Part shown: positions 35,232-44,085 of the stretch, one piece after another | Numbering within the stretch: position 1 is the first letter of the stretch | How the letters are laid out: each line of letters starts with the position of its first letter | From: Romboutsia weinsteinii | GTDB lineage: Bacteria > Bacillota > Clostridia > Peptostreptococcales > Peptostreptococcaceae | Reading direction: 5' to 3' | Assembly: GCF_002250835.2 (NCBI RefSeq) | Contig: NZ_NOJY02000022.1 | Span: forward strand, 1 to 51,699 | DNA length: 51,699 nt | The notes under the pieces: model-generated | Databases searched by the model: none | What the model saw: only the letters and a program-made list of their open reading frames with translations | What the model was told of the DNA's origin: nothing | Made by a program: the position numbers and the translations under genes

Positions 35232-36485
35232 TTATTTTATTATTCTTCTTGTTCTTGAATCTATAAAACATAACCAATAACCTAGGCTATCATTTCTATT
35301 GTCGCAAGGTTGATATACGGTAAACCCTGTATGGCCTTTATCCGGTTGTTCATTTTTATTTCCAGGTACTGCATAGATATAGTTTTTTCTCTTATTATAC
35401 TCATCGTATTGAACTCCAAATAAATAGTGTCTATACTTGTATGAGCTCATTATTGCATCGCTATACATTGTATAATTTAAAGTATTAACATATCCTAAGA
35501 AAGGCATTGTATATCCACATATTGTTGCTGGATTTATCTCTATTTTCCACCATCTAGTGTCATCAATATAATCCTCTACAAAAGGTTTTACTTCTCTAAA
35601 GTGTTTTAGACCTTTTTTAATTTGTCTTGGCATTAATAATGCTCCTGGAGTCTTTTTATTTTCCATATTGTTGTGATTGTTCATTTGATAACTTTGATAA
35701 CTTGATTGTTGATCTATTTCTTGAGTGGCCTGCTGTCTAGAATATTGAGGTTGTTTAGGTTTGTATTGAACTTGCTTAGCCTTTTCTCTATTTACTTTTT
35801 CTTTATTTATTTGTTCATTATTTGTATTTGTAAATTTATTTTGTCTAGGTTCTGTATATTGTTCTGCTCTACAATATTCATTTCTTGCAGGTTCTACTTC
35901 TCTATCATCCTCAATATCTTCTTCATATTCATCATGATTATCTTCATAGTCGTAATCATCGTCATCTTCTTCTACTTCAATATATTCTATTTCTTCGTAT
36001 TCATCTCCGTCTTCATATTCATCATCATCTACTTCTATATACTCTATCTCTTCATATTCCTCGTATTCGTCTTCATCTTCCATGTCGACATATTCGTCTT
36101 CTTCCCCCATAAATAATATATCTTCATAATTATCTATTTTGCTGCCTTTAAATCCAATTAACGGAACAGTTTTTTCATATAATAGTGCAACTCCCTTTAT
36201 ATCTACATCATCCTTCTCCAGATCTAAAACAAATTCACCTTTTCCCTGTTCACTTAATACAATCTTTCCTAAATCTATGGTTTCATAATCACTTTGTATA
36301 GCTACTACTCTATATCCATCTCTCATATGTTTAAGGTTTTCTACATATAGCGCTACCACAGATTTATCGTCGTTCACCTCGACTTTTGCAAAAGCCTTTG
36401 GTAGGACACGTTCTTTATATCTAAAGTTTGCATCTTTTGCTTCAAGAATTATATAATCTCTCTTGAATTTTCTTTTAGAGCCCAC
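35232..36485 (-). CDS. Uncharacterised protein with acidic Tyr/Glu/Asp repeat centre
   Basis: I do not recognise this 417-residue protein. Residues 1-115 form a compact domain (RDYIILEAKDANFRYKERVL). Residues about 125-200 are nearly all Asp, Glu, Tyr and Ile and contain a repeat, EYEEIEYIEV, twice. Residues 200-285 are Gln/Asn-rich and low in complexity. Residues 285-417 form a second domain rich in aromatic residues (RWWKIEINPATICGYTMPFL, YKYRHYLFGVQYDEYNKR). There is no signal peptide or transmembrane helix. The start is GTG after GGGGGG. Two folded ends joined by a disordered acidic linker suggest a scaffold; its place beside rsmA, where B. subtilis has yabG, hints at a spore-coat role, but that is speculation. 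Confidence 0.75.
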   Translation of the reverse strand: MGSKRKFKRDYIILEAKDANFRYKERVLPKAFAKVEVNDDKSVVALYVENLKHMRDGYRVVAIQSDYETIDLGKIVLSEQGKGEFVLDLEKDDVDIKGVALLYEKTVPLIGFKGSKIDNYEDILFMGEEDEYVDMEDEDEYEEYEEIEYIEVDDDEYEDGDEYEEIEYIEVEEDDDDYDYEDNHDEYEEDIEDDREVEPARNEYCRAEQYTEPRQNKFTNTNNEQINKEKVNREKAKQVQYKPKQPQYSRQQATQEIDQQSSYQSYQMNNHNNMENKKTPGALLMPRQIKKGLKHFREVKPFVEDYIDDTRWWKIEINPATICGYTMPFLGYVNTLNYTMYSDAIMSSYKYRHYLFGVQYDEYNKRKNYIYAVPGNKNEQPDKGHTGFTVYQPCDNRNDSLGYWLCFIDSRTRRIIK

Positions 36486-36534
36486 TCTAATCCCCCCTTA
36501 ACATAAGTTCTCTAGATAGTATATGTTTAGTCGT

Positions 36535-36569
36535 ATAAAAAAAGTACCTTCTATTTAGAAGGTACTTTT
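36535..36569 (-). terminator. Terminator overlapping the end of rsmA
   Basis: Arms AAAGTACCTTCT and AGAAGGTACTTT, followed by TTTT on the minus strand. The TAG stop of rsmA is in the loop, so the last codons form the first arm. Confidence 0.92.
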
Positions 36570-37420
36570 GCGTTAACTTTATTTGAAAGAGTAGCAAACT
36601 CTTCTATACTAAGAGTTTCTCCTCTTCTTTTTTCATCTATGTTTGCTTCTTGTAATACTTCTCTTATCTCATCTTTAGTTAAGAATCCTAATCCACTTAG
36701 AGCATTTAAAAGAGTCTTTCTTCTTTGTCCGAAAGATGCCTTTACTGTTTTGAAGAATATTTCTTCATTATCTACAGGATATTTTATTTCTTCTCTTACA
36801 TGAAGACCTATAACTGTAGAGTCTACATTTGGTTGAGGAACAAACATGTGTCTAGGAGCTTTAGCTACTATTTCTGTATCACAGTAATATTGTACTGCAA
36901 CAGATAATGCACCATAGTCCTTAGTTCCTGGGCCTGCATTCATTCTATCTGCGACTTCTTTTTGAACCATTACAACTATATCAGTTACTGGTATATCTTC
37001 TTCTAAAAACTTCATAACTATTGGAGTAGTTATATAGTATGGAAGGTTAGCTACTAATTTAACTGGTCCATGATTTAACTTCTCTTTTATTAATTCTTGT
37101 ACATCTACCTTAAGTATATCTTGATTTACTACTTCTACGTTTTCAAGATCTGATAAAGTTTCTTTTAATATTGGTATTAAAGTCTTATCTATTTCTATAG
37201 CAACTACCTTGTCTGCTACTTTTCCCATTTCACGAGTAAGTGTACCTATTCCAGGACCTACCTCTATTATATGGTCGCCTTCAGAAAGTCTAGCCCCTTC
37301 TAATATTCTATCTATAACGTTATCGTCTATTAAAAAGTTTTGTCCTAAAGACTTTGAAAATTTAAAACCATGTTTTTGTACTACTTCTTTGGTCGCTCTA
37401 TGCGAAGAAAGTCTGTCCAT
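36551..37420 (-). CDS. rsmA: 16S rRNA dimethyladenosine transferase RsmA (KsgA)
   Basis: This 289-residue enzyme dimethylates A1518 and A1519 of 16S rRNA late in 30S assembly. It has FSKSLGQNFLIDDNVIDRIL, the SAM loop IIEVGPGIGTLTREM, the catalytic NLPYYITTPIVMKFL (motif IV) and the C-terminal RQRKTLLNAL-type segment (SFGQRRKTLLNALSG). GGAG lies before the ATG. It follows rnmV by 33 bp, as in B. subtilis, and probably shares its transcript. Confidence 0.97.
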   Translation of the reverse strand: MDRLSSHRATKEVVQKHGFKFSKSLGQNFLIDDNVIDRILEGARLSEGDHIIEVGPGIGTLTREMGKVADKVVAIEIDKTLIPILKETLSDLENVEVVNQDILKVDVQELIKEKLNHGPVKLVANLPYYITTPIVMKFLEEDIPVTDIVVMVQKEVADRMNAGPGTKDYGALSVAVQYYCDTEIVAKAPRHMFVPQPNVDSTVIGLHVREEIKYPVDNEEIFFKTVKASFGQRRKTLLNALSGLGFLTKDEIREVLQEANIDEKRRGETLSIEEFATLSNKVNAKVPSK

Positions 37421-37453
37421 TTTAGTTCTCCTTTTGTTTATATTTTAATAATC

Positions 37454-37984
37454 TTATAAGCTTTCTAATGATTTATTAAACTCTTCTCTACTTACACCAT
37501 AGTTATTAAGTCTGTTTAAAAATTGCTTGGCATTTCCGTACCCTATTCCAAGTATTTTACCCAGTTCATCACGTCTAACTGATGCATCTTCATTTCCTAT
37601 AAGACCGTTTCTTATTAAATCTACTTGTGTAAACTCTTCTCTTTTTTGTACACTTTCCGTTCTAACTTTATTAAGCGCTGCTATTATACTTTCTGGAGTA
37701 GCATTTTCGATTCCTATATCTCCATCCTTCTTAGCCTCTTCTCTAGGCAAGAAAGCATGCTTACATCCCGGCACTTCTGCTGCTATCTTTTTTCTTATTT
37801 TTTCACCTGCAAAGTCAGGATCAGTAAATATTATTACTCCACATCTTTCTTGAGCAGATTTAATACGTTCCATAACTCCTTTTGGAAAGCCAAATCCACC
37901 TGTAGTTATAAGCTCTGCATCAAGAGCTCTTTTAACTGCCGTTACATCGTCTCTACCTTCTACTACTATTATCTCTTTTATCAT
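37454..37984 (-). CDS. rnmV: Ribonuclease M5
   Basis: This 176-residue Toprim-domain nuclease matures 5S rRNA in Firmicutes. Toprim motifs are IIVVEGRDDVTAVKRAL (catalytic Glu) and VIIFTDPDFAGEKIRKKI (DxD), and KHAFLPREEAKKDGDIGIENA is the M5-specific stretch. The C-terminal region (RRDELGKILGIGYGNAKQFL) is the family's DUF4093-like rRNA-contact part. AAAGGTGAG precedes the ATG. It is coupled with rsmA downstream and yabE upstream as in Bacillus. Confidence 0.95.
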   Translation of the reverse strand: MIKEIIVVEGRDDVTAVKRALDAELITTGGFGFPKGVMERIKSAQERCGVIIFTDPDFAGEKIRKKIAAEVPGCKHAFLPREEAKKDGDIGIENATPESIIAALNKVRTESVQKREEFTQVDLIRNGLIGNEDASVRRDELGKILGIGYGNAKQFLNRLNNYGVSREEFNKSLESL

Positions 37985-38065
37985 TATAAACTCACCTTTT
38001 TGTTTATTTTAGAAACTTATATCTTTATATTTTAAGGTTTTTAGAGGATTTTATCAAGCCATAAG

Positions 38066-38096
38066 TTAAAGCTATGGTTTATATTCCATAGCTTCA
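38066..38096 (-). terminator. Probable terminator after yabE
   Basis: AAGCTATGG and CCATAGCTT form a 9-bp stem on the minus strand, but only a weak T run follows (TTTAACTT), so read-through into rnmV is possible. Confidence 0.5.
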
Positions 38097-38143
38097 TTTA
38101 TATTTTTAACAATTTAATTATTAAAAATAACTATTTAAAATAT

Positions 38144-38818
38144 TTATATAGTCTCAGCTTCTAGTGTTCCTATTTTTACAACTTCATCTATAGGTTCTTT
38201 GATTATATTCTCTGATAGTTTTTCCTTCAAAATCTTAGTTCCATCTTTATAAGTTACTCTGTATTTAACCTCTTTTTGTCCTGATTGGCCTTTTGAGACT
38301 ATTTTTGTATTCCCCTTTAATAAATTACTATCTTTTATGCTACTTACATTATATGATATATCTTCTAATGCTACTTCTTCCTTTTCTACTATTCTCACAA
38401 TCTCTATAGTCTCGTCTGGTTTTACATGTTCATCAAGTTCTTTATTTAGTATATCTTTTTCTCCTAGAGATATATTACAAGACTCCAACGTATTTTCCAA
38501 TGTTCCTTGATTAACCAAATATTCTTTTTCTTTTTTTCCATCTTTTATATTAATTGAAAATCTATTATCAATAGTGATCTTCATATCATCTTTAATCTCT
38601 GCATCCATCGGTGGATCTATTTTACTCCATTCATTAACATCTATCTTTTTATTATGCAAGAATTCAGTCACATTTTTAGAAAATGTATTATATTTATATT
38701 CTTGTCCATCTACATTTAAACTAACCTCTTTATTAAGATCTGAATAGCATCCTAATACTACTACCGTAGCTCCTACTAATAATATCATAGAATCTTTAAG
38801 TGAATCCTTTAATCCCAT
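38144..38818 (-). CDS. yabE: YabE-like G5-domain protein lacking the 3D catalytic domain
   Basis: The 224-residue protein has an N-terminal membrane or lipoprotein signal (about 8-24, with VVVLGC that could be a lipobox), two DUF348 repeats (about 30-125; LNVDGQEYKYNTFSKNVTEF) and one G5 domain (about 140-215; EVKYRVTYKDGTKILKEKL). Proteins of the YabE/Rpf2 kind normally go on into a 3D (MltA-like) domain that cuts peptidoglycan; here the frame stops right after G5, with only AT-rich non-coding sequence beyond. It may therefore bind the cell wall without cutting it. GGGGGG lies before the ATG. Its place between tatD and rnmV, apart from the inserted block, is that of yabE. Confidence 0.82.
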   Translation of the reverse strand: MGLKDSLKDSMILLVGATVVVLGCYSDLNKEVSLNVDGQEYKYNTFSKNVTEFLHNKKIDVNEWSKIDPPMDAEIKDDMKITIDNRFSINIKDGKKEKEYLVNQGTLENTLESCNISLGEKDILNKELDEHVKPDETIEIVRIVEKEEVALEDISYNVSSIKDSNLLKGNTKIVSKGQSGQKEVKYRVTYKDGTKILKEKLSENIIKEPIDEVVKIGTLEAETI

Positions 38819-38941
38819 AAGTAAATTCCCCCCTCATATGTATATCAAACTCTTCATCTATAGTTATTTTCCATAGATTATATTCACAGGCTTGTCTACT
38901 TATTCATCAAATTAAAAATCTTCACTTAAAAATATTAATAT

Positions 38942-38978
38942 AAAAAGTCCACTCAAATTGTTCTTGAGCGGACTTTTT
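38942..38978 (-). terminator. Intrinsic terminator after the disulfide reductase gene
   Basis: A 15-bp stem with one G-U pair (AAAAAGTCCGCTCAA with TTGAGTGGACTTTTT on the minus strand) ends in TTTTT. It separates this gene from yabE. Confidence 0.93.
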
Positions 38979-39028
38979 ATATTAATCACTGGTTATAAAT
39001 CTATATTATACACTTATAATTTATTATC

Positions 39029-40729
39029 TTATTTAAAGTTATACTTTGTAACTATTGGTTCTCTTCCAGTAGATTTATCGTTGAAATATTCATTTAAGCA
39101 AATTCCTAAAAATCCTCCAGCTACATTATATACATCTTTAAATCCTAGTTGTTGTAATGCTAGAGATGCATTGTAACTTCTTTGAGCACTCTTACAATGT
39201 ATGTACAGAGGTCTATCTGTAGGAATATCCTCTAATCTATCTCTTAATTGGCTAAGGGGTATGTTTATAGCTCCTTTTATATTACCTTGTTCATATTCAC
39301 TTTCTTCTCTAACATCTATTATGCATTCGCCTTGTTCAACTAGTTCCCTAACCTGTGTAACGTATACTTGTTTAAATTTCTTGTGAAGTAGATTAGATCC
39401 AACATAAGCCGCGTGATTAACAACATCCTTTGCTGTTCCAAAAGGAGGTGCATAACATAATTCTAAATCAGTTAAATCCTCTAAAGTTCCACCAAACTTT
39501 ATAACCGTAGCTATTACATCTACTCTCTTATCAGCAGTTCCTTTTCCTATAGCTTGAGCTCCTAGGATTTTTCCTGTTGGTACTTCATATATTAATTTAA
39601 AATGCATTGGAGCAGCATCTGGCATTAATCCAACTCTATCAGATGGTATCACTCTTACTACATCGTACTTTATATTTAACCCTAACGCCTTTATTAATCC
39701 TTCGTTTAATCCTGTAGATGCCGCATTATAATCAAATACTTTTATAACAGATGATCCTATAAATCCTGTATTTTTTACAGACATACCATTTATATGATTC
39801 GCAACAGCTCTAGCTTGTTTTTGAGCTGGCCCAGCCAACGCTAATCTAGTAGTAGAGTTTGTCAGTGCATGATATACCTCAATAGCATCTCCTACTGCAT
39901 AGATGTCATTATCATTTGTCATATAGTTTTGATCTACCTTTATAGCTCCTGTCTCACCTAATTCTATGCCTGACTCAACAGCTAATTTAGTTTCTGGTGC
40001 TACACCTATAGCCATAACTACCGCATCTGAATTTATTCTTCTTCCTGATTCTAGTACCACAGTATTTTCTTCAAACGAGCTTACTTTATCTCCTAATACT
40101 AAATCAACTCCATTGTCATCTAACACTTTGTGTAATATTTGAACCATATCATAATCAAATGGCTTCATTATTTGTTTGCCTGCTTCTATTAAAGTAACAT
40201 TATATCCTGCTTCTTTTAGATTCTCAGCAACCTCTACACCTATAAATCCACCACCTATTACAGATATGTTTTTACTTTCTAAATCTTTTACGAAGTAATT
40301 TAATTTTGCTATATCTACAACATTTCTAACTGTAAATAAATCTACCTTATCTATTCCTTCTATCGGAGGAACTATTGCTTTTGCTCCTGGTGATAGTATT
40401 AGTTTATCGTAAGTTTCAGTATATTCTTTATCTGTTATTACATCTAAGACTCTAACTGATTTATTTTCTCTATCTATAGAAATAACTTCATTATGTACCC
40501 TTGCATCTATTCTATATTGATTAAAGAACTTCTCTGGATGCATAAGCACTAAATCTTCATGACTCTCTACCGCTCCACTTAAATGGTATGGTAAGCAGCA
40601 GTTAGAAAATGAAACGTGTGGTCCTTTTTCAAACATTATTATCTTATCGTCTTCACCTAGTCTTCTTAGCCTAGCTGCAGCTGATGCTCCTCCTGCAACT
40701 CCCCCAACTATTAAAATCTTTTTACTCAT
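39029..40729 (-). CDS. CoA-disulfide reductase-like FAD enzyme with C-terminal rhodanese domain
   Basis: The 566-residue flavoprotein has an FAD-binding Rossmann motif (GGVAGGASAAARLRRLGEDD), the redox-cysteine region SFSNCCLPYHLSG at about residues 39-52, an NAD(P)H-binding fold (VIGGGFIGVEVAENLKEAGY) and YAVGDAIEV. Residues about 470-550 form a rhodanese domain with its cysteine in IHCKSAQRSYNA. Such fusions (CoADR-Rhd, Npsr) reduce CoA disulfide, persulfides or polysulfide. The active-site Cys-Cys pair differs from the usual NCGLPY. It is divergent from a LysR regulator, probably its controller. Confidence 0.88.
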   Translation of the reverse strand: MSKKILIVGGVAGGASAAARLRRLGEDDKIIMFEKGPHVSFSNCCLPYHLSGAVESHEDLVLMHPEKFFNQYRIDARVHNEVISIDRENKSVRVLDVITDKEYTETYDKLILSPGAKAIVPPIEGIDKVDLFTVRNVVDIAKLNYFVKDLESKNISVIGGGFIGVEVAENLKEAGYNVTLIEAGKQIMKPFDYDMVQILHKVLDDNGVDLVLGDKVSSFEENTVVLESGRRINSDAVVMAIGVAPETKLAVESGIELGETGAIKVDQNYMTNDNDIYAVGDAIEVYHALTNSTTRLALAGPAQKQARAVANHINGMSVKNTGFIGSSVIKVFDYNAASTGLNEGLIKALGLNIKYDVVRVIPSDRVGLMPDAAPMHFKLIYEVPTGKILGAQAIGKGTADKRVDVIATVIKFGGTLEDLTDLELCYAPPFGTAKDVVNHAAYVGSNLLHKKFKQVYVTQVRELVEQGECIIDVREESEYEQGNIKGAINIPLSQLRDRLEDIPTDRPLYIHCKSAQRSYNASLALQQLGFKDVYNVAGGFLGICLNEYFNDKSTGREPIVTKYNFK

Positions 40730-40853
40730 TTATAGTCACTCCCTTAGTGTTAATGTTTTCATAAGTCTATTTTACTATAAATATGTAGTTATAGATAATA
40801 AGAGCTACTTATACATAGATAGATATTTCTTATACCTATCTACATACATTAAT

Positions 40854-40882
40854 TTGACTAGTTTCTCAAAGTAAAATATAAT
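40854..40882 (+). promoter_or_regulatory. Promoter of the LysR gene
   Basis: TTGACT, 17 bases, TATAAT on the plus strand, about 40 bases before the LysR start. Between the divergent genes (about 40817-40843) TAGATAG and CTATCTA flank 13 bases, a possible LysR binding site. Confidence 0.7.
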
Positions 40883-40914
40883 ATTTTTATCATAATATTG
40901 TAGGATGTGATTAC

Positions 40915-41808
40915 ATGAATCTTGACCACTTACGCTCATTTTATATGACTGCCAAGTACAAAAGTATATCCAAATCAGCTAAAGAACTACATCTGACACA
41001 ACCAGGACTAAGTATGCAATTACAAAATCTTGAAAGTGAGATGGGTACTAGCTTGTTAAAGAGAAGTTATCGAGGTGTTGAACTTACTGAGGAAGGTAAG
41101 ATAGTTTTTGAATATGCAAATAAAGTTCTATCTTTAGAAGATGATTTACACACTCAACTTAGAAATCTTAAAAATAATGTTGAACCTCTTTTAATAGGCT
41201 CTTGTAAAAGTATTGGTGAATATGCTCTACCTTGTAGCATATATACATTTAAACAAATACATGAGAATATACATATTTCCCTAGAATTAAATAATTCTTC
41301 TACGGTTATAAAAAAATTAAGAAATCACGATATAAATATTGGGATAATACAAGAACATAACATTGGCGAGGATATCGTTTCTATACCACTTCTATCTGAC
41401 AAATTAGCTTTGGTAGGTGGATATGATCAGCCAATGAACAAGATTACTCTAGATGATCTTTTAGACTTACAATTAATTTTAAGAGAAGAAGGATCTGCTA
41501 CTCGAAGCATATTAGAAGATGCTTTTAATAAAAAAGGATTAGATTTTAATAATTTAAATGTTATTTATTCTCTTAATTCCCAAGAAGCTATTAAAAATTC
41601 TATATCATTACAAAAATGCTTCTCATTTTTACCTGAGGTATCTATAAGACAGGAACTTAGAAGCTCTACTTTAAAAAAGATAAGTATAGTTGACCTTGAT
41701 ATTGAATTTAACTATTACGTTGTATATCGTAAGAATTATAAATTAACTAAATACGAACAAATTTTCATAGACTTTATTTCATCGAAAAAAAGATGTTTTT
41801 GTTATTAA
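40915..41808 (+). CDS. LysR-family transcription regulator
   Basis: The 297-residue protein has the LysR N-terminal winged helix (MNLDHLRSFYMTAKYKSISK, then LHLTQPGLSMQLQNLESEMG) and the two-lobed effector-binding domain (from about 90; LLIGSCKSIGEYALPCSIYT). It is divergent from the disulfide reductase gene across a 185-bp gap, the usual layout for a LysR protein and its target, so it may respond to a thiol, sulfur or disulfide signal. The effector cannot be named. AGGATG lies near the ATG. It is the second plus-strand gene and ends at a shared terminator. Confidence 0.9.
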   Translation: MNLDHLRSFYMTAKYKSISKSAKELHLTQPGLSMQLQNLESEMGTSLLKRSYRGVELTEEGKIVFEYANKVLSLEDDLHTQLRNLKNNVEPLLIGSCKSIGEYALPCSIYTFKQIHENIHISLELNNSSTVIKKLRNHDINIGIIQEHNIGEDIVSIPLLSDKLALVGGYDQPMNKITLDDLLDLQLILREEGSATRSILEDAFNKKGLDFNNLNVIYSLNSQEAIKNSISLQKCFSFLPEVSIRQELRSSTLKKISIVDLDIEFNYYVVYRKNYKLTKYEQIFIDFISSKKRCFCY

Positions 41809-41816
41809 AATAATAT

Positions 41817-41868
41817 AAAAAGAGAGTTTGTCACAATGATTTTAATCATTAAGATGAACTCTCTTTTT
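41817..41868. terminator. Bidirectional terminator between lysR and the sigma-54 regulator
   Basis: AAAAAGAGAGTT (41817-41828) and AACTCTCTTTTT (41857-41868) are complementary, with an inner AATGATT/AATCATT stem. Both converging genes end beside it. Confidence 0.9.
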
Positions 41869-41889
41869 AATTAATGTTAACTCTTTTAT

Positions 41890-43953
41890 TTATAGTTTAT
41901 CTAGCAACCTAATTCCATCTTCAAGAATTTTAGTACCTCCTCTACCTTTTGAAATAGATATTAGATTGATACTTTCTAGTTTTGTAAGTATAGTCCTTAC
42001 TTCTTGCTCTGATAAATCAATTCCTCTTAGTTTAGATTCTTCAGAAATAGCTTTTCTACCTATCGAAATATTTCTCTTATATACTTTGTTTACCTCATTT
42101 AATACAAATATATAATGATCCAATCTCTTACCAGCTACTCTTTTTAACTGATCTATTTCACATGCAACATTAACTTTTATAGGTCTTTCTTCTAACCCTA
42201 TAGTTCCTTTAAAAGATACTGGTAAGTCTTCTAATTTTATTAGTTCATCACCTATATAACAAAAGTACTCTACATAATTTCTTAACTCTCTTATATTACC
42301 TTCCCACTTATGTCCTTTAAATATATCTACGACCTCATTAGAAAGCTTGAAGCACCCTCCAAAATCTTTCATAGCTTTATTTATTAGTAAAAATATATCT
42401 TCACCTCTATCTCTAAGAGGAGGTAACTCTATCGGTAGAGTACATAACCTGTAATATAAATCTTTCCTAAACTTGCCTTTTTCGACTAAGTCTGATATTT
42501 TTTCATTTGTTGCAGCAATTATCCTTACATCTATACTTATAAGCTTATCTCCACCTAACCTCATCACTTCTTTTTCTTGAAGTACTCTTAATAGCTTTAT
42601 CTGTAACATCGGACTCATAGCCTCTACCTCATCTAAGAATAAAGTTCCCTTGTGTGCAAATTCAAATAAACCTAACTTCCCGCCTTTTTTCGCTCCTGTA
42701 AAAGCTCCATCATCATATCCAAAGAGTTCACTTTCAAGTAAATTATCAGGTATAGCTCCACAATTTATTGCTACAAATGGATTTTCTCTTCTTAATGATT
42801 CATTATGAATGGCATTGGCGAATAATTCTTTACCTGTTCCACTTTCTCCAGTAATCACTATTGAAGCATTTGAAGTAGCCATTTTTTTAGCCATTTTTTT
42901 TGTTTTTTCAATGATAATAGATTCACCTAAAATATCATCGAAAGTATATTTAGCATAATGTCCCTTATTTGATAGCTGAGCTCTCATTTTAAGTTGCTTA
43001 TTTTCTTCTTCTATAAATTTTTGTAAAATAGCAAAAGCACCCATATATTTCCCCATTCTAATAACAGGTCTTATAGATAATGCTATATCAAAGTTATTTA
43101 TCCTTATTAGCTTATTATTTATTTCTTTCATTTCTAATCTACATTCTTCAAAAGGTATCTCTCTTAAACAATCATTTGCATTTTTACCTATTATATTATT
43201 AGAGTCTAGGTTAGTTATTGATTTTGCCTTCTGATTATAAGCATAGATATTATTATTTTCATCAACACCGATTATCCCCATCTCTAATATTTCAAGAAGT
43301 ATTGAGAAGTTACTTTCAAGAGATATAGATTTATTAAACAGATGGTCTATACTATAATTGGTTCTTGGAAGACTTTGAAAATATTCTCTAAATGCTTCTG
43401 TCTCCAAGTAATTCTCCAAGTCTAATTTGATAGCTATTTCTACTATCGTATTTATAGATAAAACTCTATCACCAATATCTATGATCTCCCTACTAAGATT
43501 ATTGGTGTATCTTGTCTCACCTGGTGTTATTACAATATCATAGTTTGGCAAATAATCATCTTCTGGATCATATGGTATAAATTTTATTTGATTTATGCCT
43601 AAGTCAGTAAGATGAGCAATAGTTTCTATCGACATTCTAGGTGTTATATTCACCACTAATGCCTTTGTTCCGCATGGAACAGATTTTAATTTTTCTAAAC
43701 TTTTCTTAGCTATGGTTCTTTCTATTATAACTGTATCTTTTTGGTTTGATAACTTTGACTTTGCTATAACATCTCCACCAAAAGAACAAGTTGTCACTAC
43801 ATACAAATCATGTCCAATTTTTTGGAAGCTTTGTTTTTCTCCTACCCACATAGTATCTATATCTATTACATCTCCAAATAATTTGGATAAAATTTTTGCA
43901 TAAAATAGAGCTGCATCCCTATCATAAGTTACTATACATACTTTTTTCTTCAT
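41890..43953 (-). CDS. Sigma-54-dependent enhancer-binding transcription activator
   Basis: The 687-residue activator has an N-terminal domain of unknown ligand (about 1-180, VCIVTYDRDAALFYAKILSK), a PAS-like domain (about 215-310; MGIIGVDENNNIYAYN) and an AAA+ domain: Walker A GESGTGKE (about 369-376), the sigma-54 loop GAFTGA (about 416-421), Walker B TLFLDEVEAM and the R-finger region FRKDLYYRL. The C-terminus is a winged helix (LSEQEVRTILTKLESINLIS) rather than the usual Fis-type helix-turn-helix. I chose the ATG at 43953, 6 bases after AGAGGGG. It probably drives the sigma-54 promoter at 48127-48144. Confidence 0.9.
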   Translation of the reverse strand: MKKKVCIVTYDRDAALFYAKILSKLFGDVIDIDTMWVGEKQSFQKIGHDLYVVTTCSFGGDVIAKSKLSNQKDTVIIERTIAKKSLEKLKSVPCGTKALVVNITPRMSIETIAHLTDLGINQIKFIPYDPEDDYLPNYDIVITPGETRYTNNLSREIIDIGDRVLSINTIVEIAIKLDLENYLETEAFREYFQSLPRTNYSIDHLFNKSISLESNFSILLEILEMGIIGVDENNNIYAYNQKAKSITNLDSNNIIGKNANDCLREIPFEECRLEMKEINNKLIRINNFDIALSIRPVIRMGKYMGAFAILQKFIEEENKQLKMRAQLSNKGHYAKYTFDDILGESIIIEKTKKMAKKMATSNASIVITGESGTGKELFANAIHNESLRRENPFVAINCGAIPDNLLESELFGYDDGAFTGAKKGGKLGLFEFAHKGTLFLDEVEAMSPMLQIKLLRVLQEKEVMRLGGDKLISIDVRIIAATNEKISDLVEKGKFRKDLYYRLCTLPIELPPLRDRGEDIFLLINKAMKDFGGCFKLSNEVVDIFKGHKWEGNIRELRNYVEYFCYIGDELIKLEDLPVSFKGTIGLEERPIKVNVACEIDQLKRVAGKRLDHYIFVLNEVNKVYKRNISIGRKAISEESKLRGIDLSEQEVRTILTKLESINLISISKGRGGTKILEDGIRLLDKL

Positions 43954-44035
43954 AAGTTTCCCCTCTGCTGTTAACAAGATGCCTTCATTATAACCCATCT
44001 CTTTATATTGATTCAATGTACTCTATTTTCTATAT

Positions 44036-44083
44036 AAAAAACTCTAAGATGCAAGATTTGTAGTCTACACCTTAGAGTTTTTG
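44036..44083 (-). terminator. Intrinsic terminator after the M24 peptidase
   Basis: AAAAACTCTAAG and CTTAGAGTTTTT arms (44037-44048 and 44071-44082) with a T run end the three-gene operon and separate it from its regulator gene. Confidence 0.9.
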
Positions 44084-44085
44084 TT

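Noticed and set aside
35706..36116. Plus-strand ORFs of 136 and 75 codons opposite the acidic protein
   Set aside because: They are the complement of the Glu/Asp/Tyr-rich repeat, giving low-complexity Ile/Phe/His strings with no ribosome-binding site.
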